Assembly: GCF_000832065.1 (NCBI RefSeq)
Contig: NZ_JXQM01000016.1
Coordinates: 1-64,000, forward strand
Length of the DNA stretch: 64,000 nt
Source of the DNA: Nitrosospira sp. NpAV
GTDB taxonomy: Bacteria > Pseudomonadota > Gammaproteobacteria > Burkholderiales > Nitrosomonadaceae
Direction: 5' to 3'
Part shown: one piece after another, positions 17,133-24,699 of the stretch
How positions within the stretch are numbered: the stretch's first letter is position 1
Layout of the letters: each line of letters starts with the position of its first letter
The notes under the pieces: generated by a model
Told to the model about the DNA's origin: nothing
What the model saw: the letters and a program-made list of their open reading frames with translations, nothing else
The model's database searches: none
Position numbers and translations under genes: made by a program

Positions 17133-17932
17133 GTTCCGGATTGGATCGCCACCAGCAAGAGTTTGCCAAGCTGGTCGATGAGAATAGCCGCAGCCGCCAT
17201 CCCTACACGGTTTTCAAGGATTTCTGCGAACTGGCGGCGCTGTCGTTTAGCAATGCGGTTGACCGGGCACAGTATGAAGCGCGGGAAGCGCGGTACTTGC
17301 AGATCGTCAAAGGCTACAAGGTTGATGAAGTTGCCCGCTTCCCCAAAATGCTGGCCTGCCTCACGTTATCGCTGGAAGAGAACATGAATGATTGCCTGGG
17401 CCAGCTATTCATGGCGCTTGAGCTGGGCAACAGCAGGGCAGGGCAGTTTTTCACGCCGTATCACGTATCGCTGTTGATGGCGAAAATGTTGTCCGGTGAT
17501 GCTGGCCAGCTATGCAAGGCGCGCGGATTTGTACGCGTGATGGAACCGGCAGCCGGGGCAGGGGGGATGGTGATCGCCACCGCGCAGGCGCTCCGTGATG
17601 AAGGCATCAATTATCAGCAGGCGATGCACGCAACCTGCATCGATATCGATGCCACCGCCGTGCATATGGCCTATGTGCAATTAACGTTGCTGCACATCCC
17701 GGCAATCGTTGTGCATGGCAACGCCTTGTCGCTGGAGCAATGGGGATACTGGTTGACCCCCGCGCATGTGCTGGGGTTCTGGGATGCGAAGCTCAAGCGG
17801 GCTGCGAGCGCCAGGCAGGAGCGGGAAGAAAACGCCGGTCATGCCGCGCCGGCCATGCCGGATGGGATTATGCAACAGATACGCGAGGTTGCGGCGGACC
17901 CGACAGGCACGGGGCAATTGATGTTGTTTTAA
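17129..17932 (+). CDS. N6-adenine methyltransferase-like protein lacking the catalytic NPPY motif
   Basis: 267 residues of the HsdM-like family: [16 protein letters not shown] (105-120) and the SAM-binding motif [13 protein letters not shown] (138-150), then [31 protein letters not shown]. Where active enzymes have NPPF/Y the protein reads [16 protein letters not shown], so the catalytic motif IV is absent. The protein is shorter than HsdM and has no specificity partner nearby. Plasmid members of this family commonly show TPAHVLG here. It may bind SAM or DNA without methylating, or act as an antirestriction decoy; that is inference. It is coupled to the radC-like gene. Confidence 0.8.
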   Translation: MSSGLDRHQQEFAKLVDENSRSRHPYTVFKDFCELAALSFSNAVDRAQYEAREARYLQIVKGYKVDEVARFPKMLACLTLSLEENMNDCLGQLFMALELGNSRAGQFFTPYHVSLLMAKMLSGDAGQLCKARGFVRVMEPAAGAGGMVIATAQALRDEGINYQQAMHATCIDIDATAVHMAYVQLTLLHIPAIVVHGNALSLEQWGYWLTPAHVLGFWDAKLKRAASARQEREENAGHAAPAMPDGIMQQIREVAADPTGTGQLMLF

Positions 17933-18004
17933 GGTGCCGGGTGCAGGGCGAGGGCAGGGACGTCGAGTCCCCGCCGATTAATCAACCAGAAAAGGAGGCG
18001 CATC

Positions 18005-18181
18005 ATGCTAGACCCCAGGATAACCGAGTATAGCTACCTCACCCATACCCTGGGCACCCTCGGCGGAACGAAGGAGCAGTGGGAACGGTGGAACTGGCTG
18101 TACAAAGAGGTAGTCAGTCCCTTGCTGGAGAAGTCGACCCGGAATCAAGCACTAACTACAAGAAAACGCGGCAAAAAATAG
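18005..18181 (+). CDS. Small uncharacterised protein (58 aa)
   Basis: Starts ATG CTA GAC with AAAGGAGG in ideal position. The product begins MLDPRITEYSYLTHTLGTLG and is Trp-rich (KEQWERWNWLYKEVV) with a basic tail (TRKRGKK). No family recognised. It lies between the methyltransferase-like gene and a decayed copy of that gene's 3' end. The strong ribosome site argues that it is real. Confidence 0.55.
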   Translation: MLDPRITEYSYLTHTLGTLGGTKEQWERWNWLYKEVVSPLLEKSTRNQALTTRKRGKK

Positions 18182-18228
18182 TTATCTGGCCTATTGGCAT
18201 AATGGAGGTGAAGATGCTGCCTGCGATG

Positions 18229-18410
18229 CTGACGGGTTGACTCCCGCGCATGGGCCGGGTTTCTGGAATGCGAAGCTCAAGCGGGGCAGGGTGGAGGAGG
18301 CGAACACGGTCGACGATCATCTTGTCCCGGCCATGCCGGATGAGGTGATGCAACCGATGCGCGAGGTTGCGGCGGTACAGAAGCGTACCGGGCAGTTGAC
18401 GTTGTTTTGA
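18229..18410 (+). pseudogene. Decayed copy of the 3' end of the methyltransferase-like gene
   Basis: Aligns at DNA and protein level with 17743-17932: TTGACTCCCGCGCATG, TTCTGGAATGCGAAGCTCAA, CCGGCCATGCCGGATG and CGCGAGGTTGCGGCGG all have partners there, ending in GGGCAGTTGACGTTGTTTTGA. A stop codon falls early, and the first three quarters of the gene are missing. It is a remnant of a tandem duplication or of recombination with a related plasmid. Confidence 0.85.
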
Positions 18411-18459
18411 GGATGCCTCTCAGGTCGAGAGCGTGATCAGGCCAGGTCTTGCGGGATTG

Positions 18460-18882
18460 TTACAACCCGGTCGCGGACTTACGCAGCTGCGTGCTGGCTG
18501 CGTGATTTTGATTGAGCCTGGCAGCCATTTGCCGGTGCAGGGTGGCTACTTGGGTGCTTGCTTCCGCGCTTTTCTCGTAATCACGGATCAGCGCCGAGGT
18601 GTGCGATTGGAGATCCTGAGCTTGCCGGCCATAGAGATAGCTCTTGTTTTCATATTGCTCCAGCAGCTCTTTTTGCTCCGTCACCTTTGCCTGCATCTGC
18701 GTGGCGGAATTCTCATAGTATTTTGCAATGGACTCATGGTCGCCGCGAGTGGCGGCATTCTGAGCGGCAGCGCGAATTTCCGGGGTGTCGATAGGCTGGG
18801 CTGCCACGACCGATGAGCTTGTCGAGACCAGGACACCCATCATGGACAACGCTGCAAGGGCATTTCCAAATTTTGTTTTCAT
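18460..18882 (-). CDS. Exported helical protein, paralogue of the lipoprotein at 57727
   Basis: 140 residues. Signal peptide about 1-28 (ALAALSMMGVLVSTSSSVVAA), then a helical, probably coiled-coil protein: HESIAKYYENSATQMQAKV, EQKELLEQYENKSYLYGRQAQDLQSH, ALIRDYEKSAEAS. The same pattern (AKRYEDAAKEM, YHSNLYAKQAQNLQAHCRGLIRYYEQAAEAN) occurs in the protein at 57727-58080, so these are clear paralogues. No enzymatic motif; the periplasmic function is unknown. It is transcribed against the surrounding plasmid genes and is probably an insertion from the metal/accessory pool. Confidence 0.8.
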   Translation of the reverse strand: MKTKFGNALAALSMMGVLVSTSSSVVAAQPIDTPEIRAAAQNAATRGDHESIAKYYENSATQMQAKVTEQKELLEQYENKSYLYGRQAQDLQSHTSALIRDYEKSAEASTQVATLHRQMAARLNQNHAASTQLRKSATGL

Positions 18883-19150
18883 GGCGGCAATCCAAATTGA
18901 GTGAAAGTGACTTCATCCTACTTGAGTGGATGCCCTGAGTATATTGGGGAAATCCTGATTCTTTACTAAGTGTTTCCCTTAGGATAAAACGCTTGATCAA
19001 CCAAGGACTTGGGGCTGGCTGTAGGGATCACGCTGCGCATGAATATCACGCCGGACCCGGAAATCACGATCTACGCTAACGCGCGTGATTACGGGGTGCA
19101 CAGGGACTTGGCGCCCCCGGCCAAGGCCGCGCCCGCGGTACGGCCAGGAA

Positions 19151-19571
19151 TATGCGGATTTTCGCGCCCGCGAAAATTTCCAGTGGCTTGCTCCCTGTCA
19201 CAGCCCCCGCCAGCCGCCTATGGCGGTACTCCTTGCCTGTCATGGGCGGTGAACCGGAATACTTTCAGCGATTCCGGCCGGAGGCAACTTAACACCTGCT
19301 ACCCCTGCTTCGGCACGCGCCCATTCCTGTTGCGCCATCCCCCCATCAATTCCCCCATTCGTCTGCGAGGGGGGCTTGTGGGGGGATAACCAAAACGCAA
19401 CAGGAACAGGCGCTAGCTGCTTTTCCGTTTCCACCCCACCCATTCCCAACCCTTGCCCGTGAGGGCAAGGGCACTCCCCCACTCCCGTCGCCCCAGGGCG
19501 AAGCGAAAAGGTTCGAGCGAGAGGATCTGGTTTTAAGACTCTCTTTTTCAACCTTACTTTGGAGGCCAGCT
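19151..19571 (+). repeat. Structured leader repeat, copy 3 (before plasmid-related gene)
   Basis: Shares with copies 1 and 2 the ATTTTCGC-GCCC-GCGAAAAT hairpin (19158-19177), the CTGTCACAG...CGCCAGCCGC...TGCCTGTCATG block, the CCCCC...GGGGGCTTGTGGGGGGATAA stem (about 19338-19388), the CCCTTGCCC-GTGA-GGGCAAGGG stem (19450-19471), TCGCCC-CA-GGGCGA and GGTTCGAGCGA. The middle (19250-19320) differs. It ends in TTGGAGG, the ribosome site of the next gene. Confidence 0.85.
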
Positions 19572-19877
19572 ATGGAACAAATGAAGCAACCGTTATTTTC
19601 ACTGGGGCAGGTGGTGGCAACCCCCGGCGTACTCGATAAGACCCATCCGGTGTGGATGGCAAATTGCCTTGCGCGGCATAGGCGAGGCGATTGGGGTTCG
19701 GTAGACGAGGAAGATATCGCAACCAACAATGAAGCGGTGCGCGTTGGGTTTCGTGTCTTATCAGCCTATCCGATTGACGCAACCAAGCCCTGTGAAGGCT
19801 ATGGCGACAATACATTGTGGATCATCACGGAAGCCGACCGCAGCGTGACCACCTTCCTTTTGCCCGACGAATACTAA
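19572..19877 (+). CDS. Plasmid-related small conserved protein
   Basis: 101 residues, soluble. The segments LARHRRGDWGSVDEEDIATNNEAVRVGFRVLSAY and LWIITEADRSVTTFLLPDEY are the signature of a small protein widespread on conjugative plasmids and ICEs beside radC, ardC and parB genes. Its activity is not known. It is preceded by the third structured leader and a strong GGAGG site, and followed 84 bp on by the parB-like gene, probably in one transcript. Confidence 0.8.
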   Translation: MEQMKQPLFSLGQVVATPGVLDKTHPVWMANCLARHRRGDWGSVDEEDIATNNEAVRVGFRVLSAYPIDATKPCEGYGDNTLWIITEADRSVTTFLLPDEY

Positions 19878-19961
19878 CGGATTGGCCGGTCTTGCACCGG
19901 CCTTTCAATTATTTCCCCCCTTTTAATCATTCACTTTTAACCGTTCAATCAGGAGATTTTC

Positions 19962-21869
19962 ATGGAAAACACAACCCCATCAACATTGATCCGCGTATCG
20001 ATTAGCAAACTGGTGCATTCACCCCTGAACGTGCGCAAGAAGCAAAGCACCGGCATTAGCGAGCTGGCCGCGCTGATCGCATCCCAAGGGCTGATTCATA
20101 ATCTCGTCGTCACGGAGCCGGTGAAAAAGAGCAAGAAAACCGGCAAATATGAAGTCGTGGCCGGAGGCCGTCGGCTCGCCGCCTTGAACCTTCTCGTAAC
20201 CGATGGCCGCTTGCCCAAGGATCATCCGGTCGAATGCCGCGTTGTCGGGCAGGAGGAAGCACTGGAACTGAGCCTGACGGAAAACTCCGGACGCGAAGCC
20301 ATGCACCCCGCCGATCTGGTCATGGCCTACCGCAATCTGACTGACGCGGGACTGTCGCCGGACGAGATTGCTCCGCGCTTTGGCGTCTCTCCCCTGACGG
20401 TCAAGCGTTACCTCAAACTCACCCATGTTTCCCCGGTCATCTTCAAGCTGTATGCCGAGGATGAAATGAATTTCGAGCAGATATCCGCGCTGGCGCTGAC
20501 CGAAGACCACGAATTGCAGGAGCGCATCTGGAACAGTACGCCCGAATGGCAGCGCAATGGTTCAACCTTCCGGCGATTGATAACCGGAACCGAGATAGAC
20601 ATTCAGCGCAGTCCGCTTGCCAAGTTTGTCGGGTTGGAGAAATACGAGGCCGCAGGAGGGTTGTTGCGCCGCGACTTGTTTGGGAAAGAGGACGAAGGCT
20701 ATATACAGGATGCAGAGCTGTTGGAATCGCTTGCGCTGGAAAAACTCAATCAGGCGGTTGAAGCCATCAAAGGCGAGGGTCATGCGTGGACGCAATGCCA
20801 TACCACGTTCGACCATGCGGACAGGGCAGAATTCGTAAGGGCGCGCACCATCAGGCGTGAACCGACCGCCGAGGAACAGGCCGCAATGGATACGCTGGAC
20901 GCCGAAATGGAAGCCATTGATGCCGAATTTGAGGGATACGACGAGGAAGCGGACGAGGACGGCGAAACCTATGCCGCGATTGAAAAGAAGCACGACGCCA
21001 TCCAGGGAAAGATAACGGCATTGAATGAATCGCTAGAAGAGCTGAATGCCGCCGACCTTGCCATTGCGGGTGTCATCGTTACGGTTGACCATGCGGGGGA
21101 GTTGCGCATCGAGCGGGGTTTGATCCGGAAAGAGGACGTGAAGAAACTGCCCAAGGCGCAGGGAGCGGAAACAGGGTTGGGAGGAAGTAGCCAGAGCGAA
21201 GCGACGAAGCCCGTGCATTCGGAAAAGCTCACGCGCATGTTGACGGCTCACCGTAGCGCGGCGATTCAGGCGCAGATCATGAACCGGCCGGAAATTGCGC
21301 TGGCGGCACTCGTGCACCGGCTGGCGTTGCAGGTTTTCTCGAACGGCTACGTGTCGAATCGCATCGTTCAGGTCAATATCGAGCAAACCTCTCTCAAGCA
21401 GGACGCGGAGAACATCGGACAAAGCCGCGCAGCCAAGGTAATCGAGGAAAAGCGGATGTATTGGACAGCGCGCATCGAGGCGGCAGGGCAGGGTGGCAAG
21501 ACGCTGTTCGGGTGGCTGTTGGAGCAAGACCTTGCAGACTTGCACGACCTGTTGGCGTTTTGCACGGCGGTCTCGATCAATACCGTATCGGGGCGGGAGC
21601 ATGCGCCATCGGATGACGTGGCGGTGATCATGGCCGCCTTGAATCTGGACATGGCCGACTGGTGGGAGCCTACCGCCGATACCTATTTGTCGCATGTAGG
21701 CAAGGATAGGATCATCGGCATGGTATCGGATGCGGTTTCGCCGCAGATAGCTCAGACCCTGACAAAGTTGAAGAAGGGTGAGCTGGTCAAGGCGGCTGAG
21801 GAACACTTGTCGGGGCTGCGCTGGCTGCCGGACAATCTCAAGGCGAAGGTATCGCTGGATCAGCAATAA
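19962..21869 (+). CDS. Large ParB/KorB-like DNA-binding protein
   Basis: 635 residues, about twice the size of chromosomal ParB. N-terminal ParB CTPase-type domain with YEVVAGGRRLAAL (about 63-75) and LTENSGREAMHPADLVMAY (about 105-123), then an HTH (LSPDEIAPRFGVSPLTVKRYLKL). The middle is acidic (EGYDEEADEDGE) and coiled; the C-terminal domain (about 440-620) is specific to this plasmid/ICE subfamily. Such proteins accompany radC and ardC in ICE and leading-region modules. They may act in DNA processing or gene control rather than segregation, because a separate small ParA/partner pair exists here. It ends at a strong hairpin. Confidence 0.88.
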   Translation: MENTTPSTLIRVSISKLVHSPLNVRKKQSTGISELAALIASQGLIHNLVVTEPVKKSKKTGKYEVVAGGRRLAALNLLVTDGRLPKDHPVECRVVGQEEALELSLTENSGREAMHPADLVMAYRNLTDAGLSPDEIAPRFGVSPLTVKRYLKLTHVSPVIFKLYAEDEMNFEQISALALTEDHELQERIWNSTPEWQRNGSTFRRLITGTEIDIQRSPLAKFVGLEKYEAAGGLLRRDLFGKEDEGYIQDAELLESLALEKLNQAVEAIKGEGHAWTQCHTTFDHADRAEFVRARTIRREPTAEEQAAMDTLDAEMEAIDAEFEGYDEEADEDGETYAAIEKKHDAIQGKITALNESLEELNAADLAIAGVIVTVDHAGELRIERGLIRKEDVKKLPKAQGAETGLGGSSQSEATKPVHSEKLTRMLTAHRSAAIQAQIMNRPEIALAALVHRLALQVFSNGYVSNRIVQVNIEQTSLKQDAENIGQSRAAKVIEEKRMYWTARIEAAGQGGKTLFGWLLEQDLADLHDLLAFCTAVSINTVSGREHAPSDDVAVIMAALNLDMADWWEPTADTYLSHVGKDRIIGMVSDAVSPQIAQTLTKLKKGELVKAAEEHLSGLRWLPDNLKAKVSLDQQ

Positions 21870-21875
21870 AAGGGG

Positions 21876-21907
21876 ACGCTACAGGCTCCTGAGCGGGCCT
21901 GTAGCGT
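21876..21907. terminator. Hairpin between parB-like and umuC
   Basis: ACGCTACAGG (21876-21885) and CCTGTAGCGT (21898-21907) form a perfect 10-bp stem between two convergent genes. There is no long T run, but position and strength suggest a bidirectional terminator; its right arm touches the umuC stop. Confidence 0.7.
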
Positions 21908-23220
21908 TACCGCGCATGCGCTACCGGCACGTCCTTCCAGTTTGTCGTGTAACCAGGTGACATATTTTCCCGGCGCATGGTCCAGGACTTTCGGCTCCCT
22001 GCTGAAAAAAGCGACACGGTATTGCGCCCGTAAATCCCATTCAGTTTATCCATGACCTGCATCAAGCGCTGCGACTTGTCTCCAGCCCCGTGTTGCGGCA
22101 ACAAGGAGAGCTGTTGCACAGCAGCAGGGCCAATGCCTATCAGCATGACCCCCGTTTTCTTATAGGCGAAGCCGGGGCGGTAAATGCGTTTTAGGCCAAA
22201 GAGGGCGGCACGCACCAGCAAGCGGGTGTCGGAGCTGACATTGGGCAGCGGGATCGTGATGCCCTTGCTGTACTGCGGATCCTGCTCGCGGAAAGGATTG
22301 GTTTGCACGAAGACCTGGATGGCCTCGCAGACCGAATTTTCCCGACGCAGCGTTTCGGCGGCACTGCTCATGTAGGTGGCAACGGATTCGCTCAGCTCAG
22401 GCAAGGTATGCACTAGTTGCCCGAACGAGCGCGAGGAAATGATCTGCTTGCGCGGCGGCGCCACTTCTTCCAACGCCAGGCATGAGATGCCGCGCAGCTC
22501 ATTGCCGGTGCGCTCCATCACCACGCCAAACTTCGCGCGCAGCCAGGAAGGTGCGGCATCGCGCAGTTGCTGTATGGTAGTGATTCCGGCCGCATGCAGC
22601 TGCAGGCCGATGCGCCGTCCTACCCCCCAGACCTCATTTACACCAATGTTTGCCAACAGAGAATCCACTTGGGCGCTCGGCATGGATGCCAGGTCGCAAA
22701 CGCCATTAAATCGGGGCTGCTTTTTGGCAATGTGATTGGCCAGCTTTGCGAGCGTCTTGGAAGGGCCAATGCCCACGCATACCGGCAGGCCGGTCCACTG
22801 CCGCACGCGATAGCGGATCGACTGGCCCATAGCGGAAGCTGACGGCCACAGGCCGCCCAGGCCATTCAGGCTTAAGAAGCTTTCATCGATGGAATAGGTT
22901 TCCATATTGGGACTGTAGTCGCGCAAAATCGACATGACCCTATCCGACATGCTGCCGTACAAGGCGTAATTGGAAGAAAGCGCGACGATATTGTGCTTTT
23001 GTGCGAGTTCCTTTAACTGGAACCAGGGGGCTCCCATCTTGACCCCAATTTCTCTCGACTCACTTGAGCGCGCCACGCAGCAGCCATCGTTATTCGAAAG
23101 CACGACGACAGGGCGGTTTTCCAGATGCGGATTGAACACTCGTTCGCAGCTGACGTAAAAATTGTTCACATCCACCAGTGCAAAAATCTGCGGGGTTCCA
23201 ATCGCGCTGGCTACCGTCAT
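21907..23220 (-). CDS. umuC: Y-family DNA polymerase V catalytic subunit (UmuC/ImpB-like)
   Basis: 437 residues. Palm/finger motifs: IFALVDVNNFYVSCERVFNP (about 12-31), VVVLSNNDGCCVARS, the catalytic TYSIDESFLSLNGL, then VCVGIGPSKTLAKLANHIAKK and the HhH segment. The C-terminal UmuC-specific part is present. It carries out error-prone synthesis past lesions together with processed UmuD. It starts 3 bp after the umuD stop. Plasmid umuDC operons (muc, imp, rum types) raise survival and mutation after DNA damage. Confidence 0.95.
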   Translation of the reverse strand: MTVASAIGTPQIFALVDVNNFYVSCERVFNPHLENRPVVVLSNNDGCCVARSSESREIGVKMGAPWFQLKELAQKHNIVALSSNYALYGSMSDRVMSILRDYSPNMETYSIDESFLSLNGLGGLWPSASAMGQSIRYRVRQWTGLPVCVGIGPSKTLAKLANHIAKKQPRFNGVCDLASMPSAQVDSLLANIGVNEVWGVGRRIGLQLHAAGITTIQQLRDAAPSWLRAKFGVVMERTGNELRGISCLALEEVAPPRKQIISSRSFGQLVHTLPELSESVATYMSSAAETLRRENSVCEAIQVFVQTNPFREQDPQYSKGITIPLPNVSSDTRLLVRAALFGLKRIYRPGFAYKKTGVMLIGIGPAAVQQLSLLPQHGAGDKSQRLMQVMDKLNGIYGRNTVSLFSAGSRKSWTMRRENMSPGYTTNWKDVPVAHAR

Positions 23221-23223
23221 GAC

Positions 23224-23706
23224 TCACACCACGAAGCGCGATACTGTTCCTACCACCACGCCCCACACCTGCAACTCTTCATGCTCCTGGAAGCGAATGG
23301 GCGCATAGGCAGGATTCTCGGCATGCAGCTCGATCACGCCTTCATGGTAATAAAGCCGCTTAACCGTGTATTCGTTATTGATGACCGCGAGCACGATATG
23401 GCGATGTTTCGCCTCAATGGAGCGATCCACCACCAGCATGTCGCCATCGTGGATGTTAGCGCCTGTCATGGAGTCGCCCATTACCCGGAAAAAGAAGGTC
23501 GCGGTTTTGTTGCGCACCAGGTAGCTATTGAGATCCAGCATCTCTTCAAGATAGCCGTCGGCCGGAGAAGGAAATCCAGCGGAAATGCGATACTGCAACA
23601 AGGGCAAGCGGCAGATTGTAGGAGCGAGCGCCGCGCGGGGCAGGGGAGGCAGGGCAGGGGTCTTGGAGGGAGAAATGAAAGGAATAATCGTAGTCATGGC
23701 GGGCAT
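23224..23706 (-). CDS. umuD: UmuD-like self-cleaving subunit
   Basis: 160 residues. The cleavage site is Ala43-Gly44 in SAGFPSPADGY (E. coli has Cys-Gly). Catalytic Ser79 lies in VMGDSMTGA and Lys116 in YTVKRLYY, the LexA/UmuD S24 dyad. RecA-stimulated cleavage should produce UmuD' for polymerase V. The 59-bp gap to the divergent SRAP gene should hold both promoters; it contains a CTGT half-site in ACTGTCCGCAAC but not a full LexA box. An ATG three codons in could also be used. Confidence 0.93.
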   Translation of the reverse strand: MPAMTTIIPFISPSKTPALPPLPRAALAPTICRLPLLQYRISAGFPSPADGYLEEMLDLNSYLVRNKTATFFFRVMGDSMTGANIHDGDMLVVDRSIEAKHRHIVLAVINNEYTVKRLYYHEGVIELHAENPAYAPIRFQEHEELQVWGVVVGTVSRFVV

Positions 23707-23765
23707 TTTTAGTATGATGTTGCGGACAGTATAAAGCCACTTTTGCCAGGATTACAATCTCGATC

Positions 23766-24434
23766 ATGTGTGGACGATTCGGCCAGGCCTATCCTCGAAT
23801 GAGCCTCAAAGACTGGTATCGCGCAGCCGCCATGCCGGAATTCGATCCGCGCTACAACATCGCGCCTACGACGAATATCGTGGTGATTCGCGACGGTGAA
23901 GAAGGGCGCGCAGGTTCCATGATGCGCTGGGGCCTGATCCCCTGGTGGTTCAAAGGTCCGGGCAAACTGCCGCTGCTGCATAACGCGCGTTCCGAGACCG
24001 TTCATGAAAAGAAGCTGTTCAAGGCAAGTTTCCGTCGGCAGCGGTGTATTGTTCCCGCGTCAGGTTTTTTTGAATGGCAGAAGCTCGCTGACGGCAGAAA
24101 ACAGCCGTTCTATATTTCCTCCAGGGATGGGAATCCGCTCTCATTCGCCGGCATATGGGATAGCATCACGACAGGGGAGGGCGAGAGAGTCGATAGTTGT
24201 GCGATCCTCACCACGGATTGCAATGCTCTAATGCAGCCCATCCATGACCGCATGCCGGTGGTCCTGGCCGCTGAGGATTGGGATACCTGGCTTGATCCCA
24301 TGCCATCGACGGATGAGGTGCTATTGCCCATCCTGAAGCCCTTTGCACCCGATCTGATGCAGCTATGGGCGGTATCTTCTGCCGTAGGAAATGTGGGGAA
24401 TCAGGGAGAGGAACTCGTCAAGCCTTTAGCTTAG
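23766..24434 (+). CDS. SRAP-domain protein (YedK/HMCES family)
   Basis: 222 residues. Catalytic Cys2 (MCGRFGQ), the Asn in PRYNIAP, the NARSET segment, Glu in PASGFFEWQK and His in PIHDRMPVVL are all present. YedK/HMCES proteins crosslink to abasic sites in single-stranded DNA and shield them from breakage. It is divergent from umuDC across 59 bp, so joint damage control is likely. On a conjugative plasmid, which passes through a single-stranded stage, this is a sensible partner of polymerase V. Confidence 0.93.
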   Translation: MCGRFGQAYPRMSLKDWYRAAAMPEFDPRYNIAPTTNIVVIRDGEEGRAGSMMRWGLIPWWFKGPGKLPLLHNARSETVHEKKLFKASFRRQRCIVPASGFFEWQKLADGRKQPFYISSRDGNPLSFAGIWDSITTGEGERVDSCAILTTDCNALMQPIHDRMPVVLAAEDWDTWLDPMPSTDEVLLPILKPFAPDLMQLWAVSSAVGNVGNQGEELVKPLA

Positions 24435-24444
24435 GGGGCTGACT

Positions 24445-24699
24445 TAAGAATTCATCCATAACCCACCGGCGCAATCACGCCTCCGGCTAAGATGACCCCT
24501 GCCAGCCACTTGGTTTCGCCATGACCCAAATGTACTGGATTGGCCTTTCTCAGCGACCGCCAGAGTGCCAGACCAACAACCCCGCTAGCAGCCAAGAGTC
24601 TACCGGACCGAGCAAGGGTTTGGCAATCGGGGTGCCGATCCCAAACAAGAGCGCGGCAGCCCATGCACTCAGCACGCCCGGGCTACGCGACAAGCTCAT
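24445..24699 (-). pseudogene. 5' remnant of an EamA-type transporter
   Basis: From an ATG that overlaps the CDF gene stop (ATGA), the sequence matches the first 80 or so codons of the intact EamA gene at 51849-52889. Shared segments are ALLFGIGTPIAK, NPVHxGxxETxWLA and ILAGGVIAPV. A frameshift lies between the two matching parts and the gene stops after about 250 bp, without the rest of the membrane segments or the His-rich tail. Confidence 0.88.

Noticed and set aside
21033-21866. 277-residue minus-strand open frame over parB-like
   Set aside because: Shadow frame inside a well-supported gene; no domain resemblance.
23707-23765. LexA (SOS) box between umuD and the SRAP gene
   Set aside because: Only a CTGT half-site is present; the matching ACAG at the expected spacing is missing, so it is not listed as a site.
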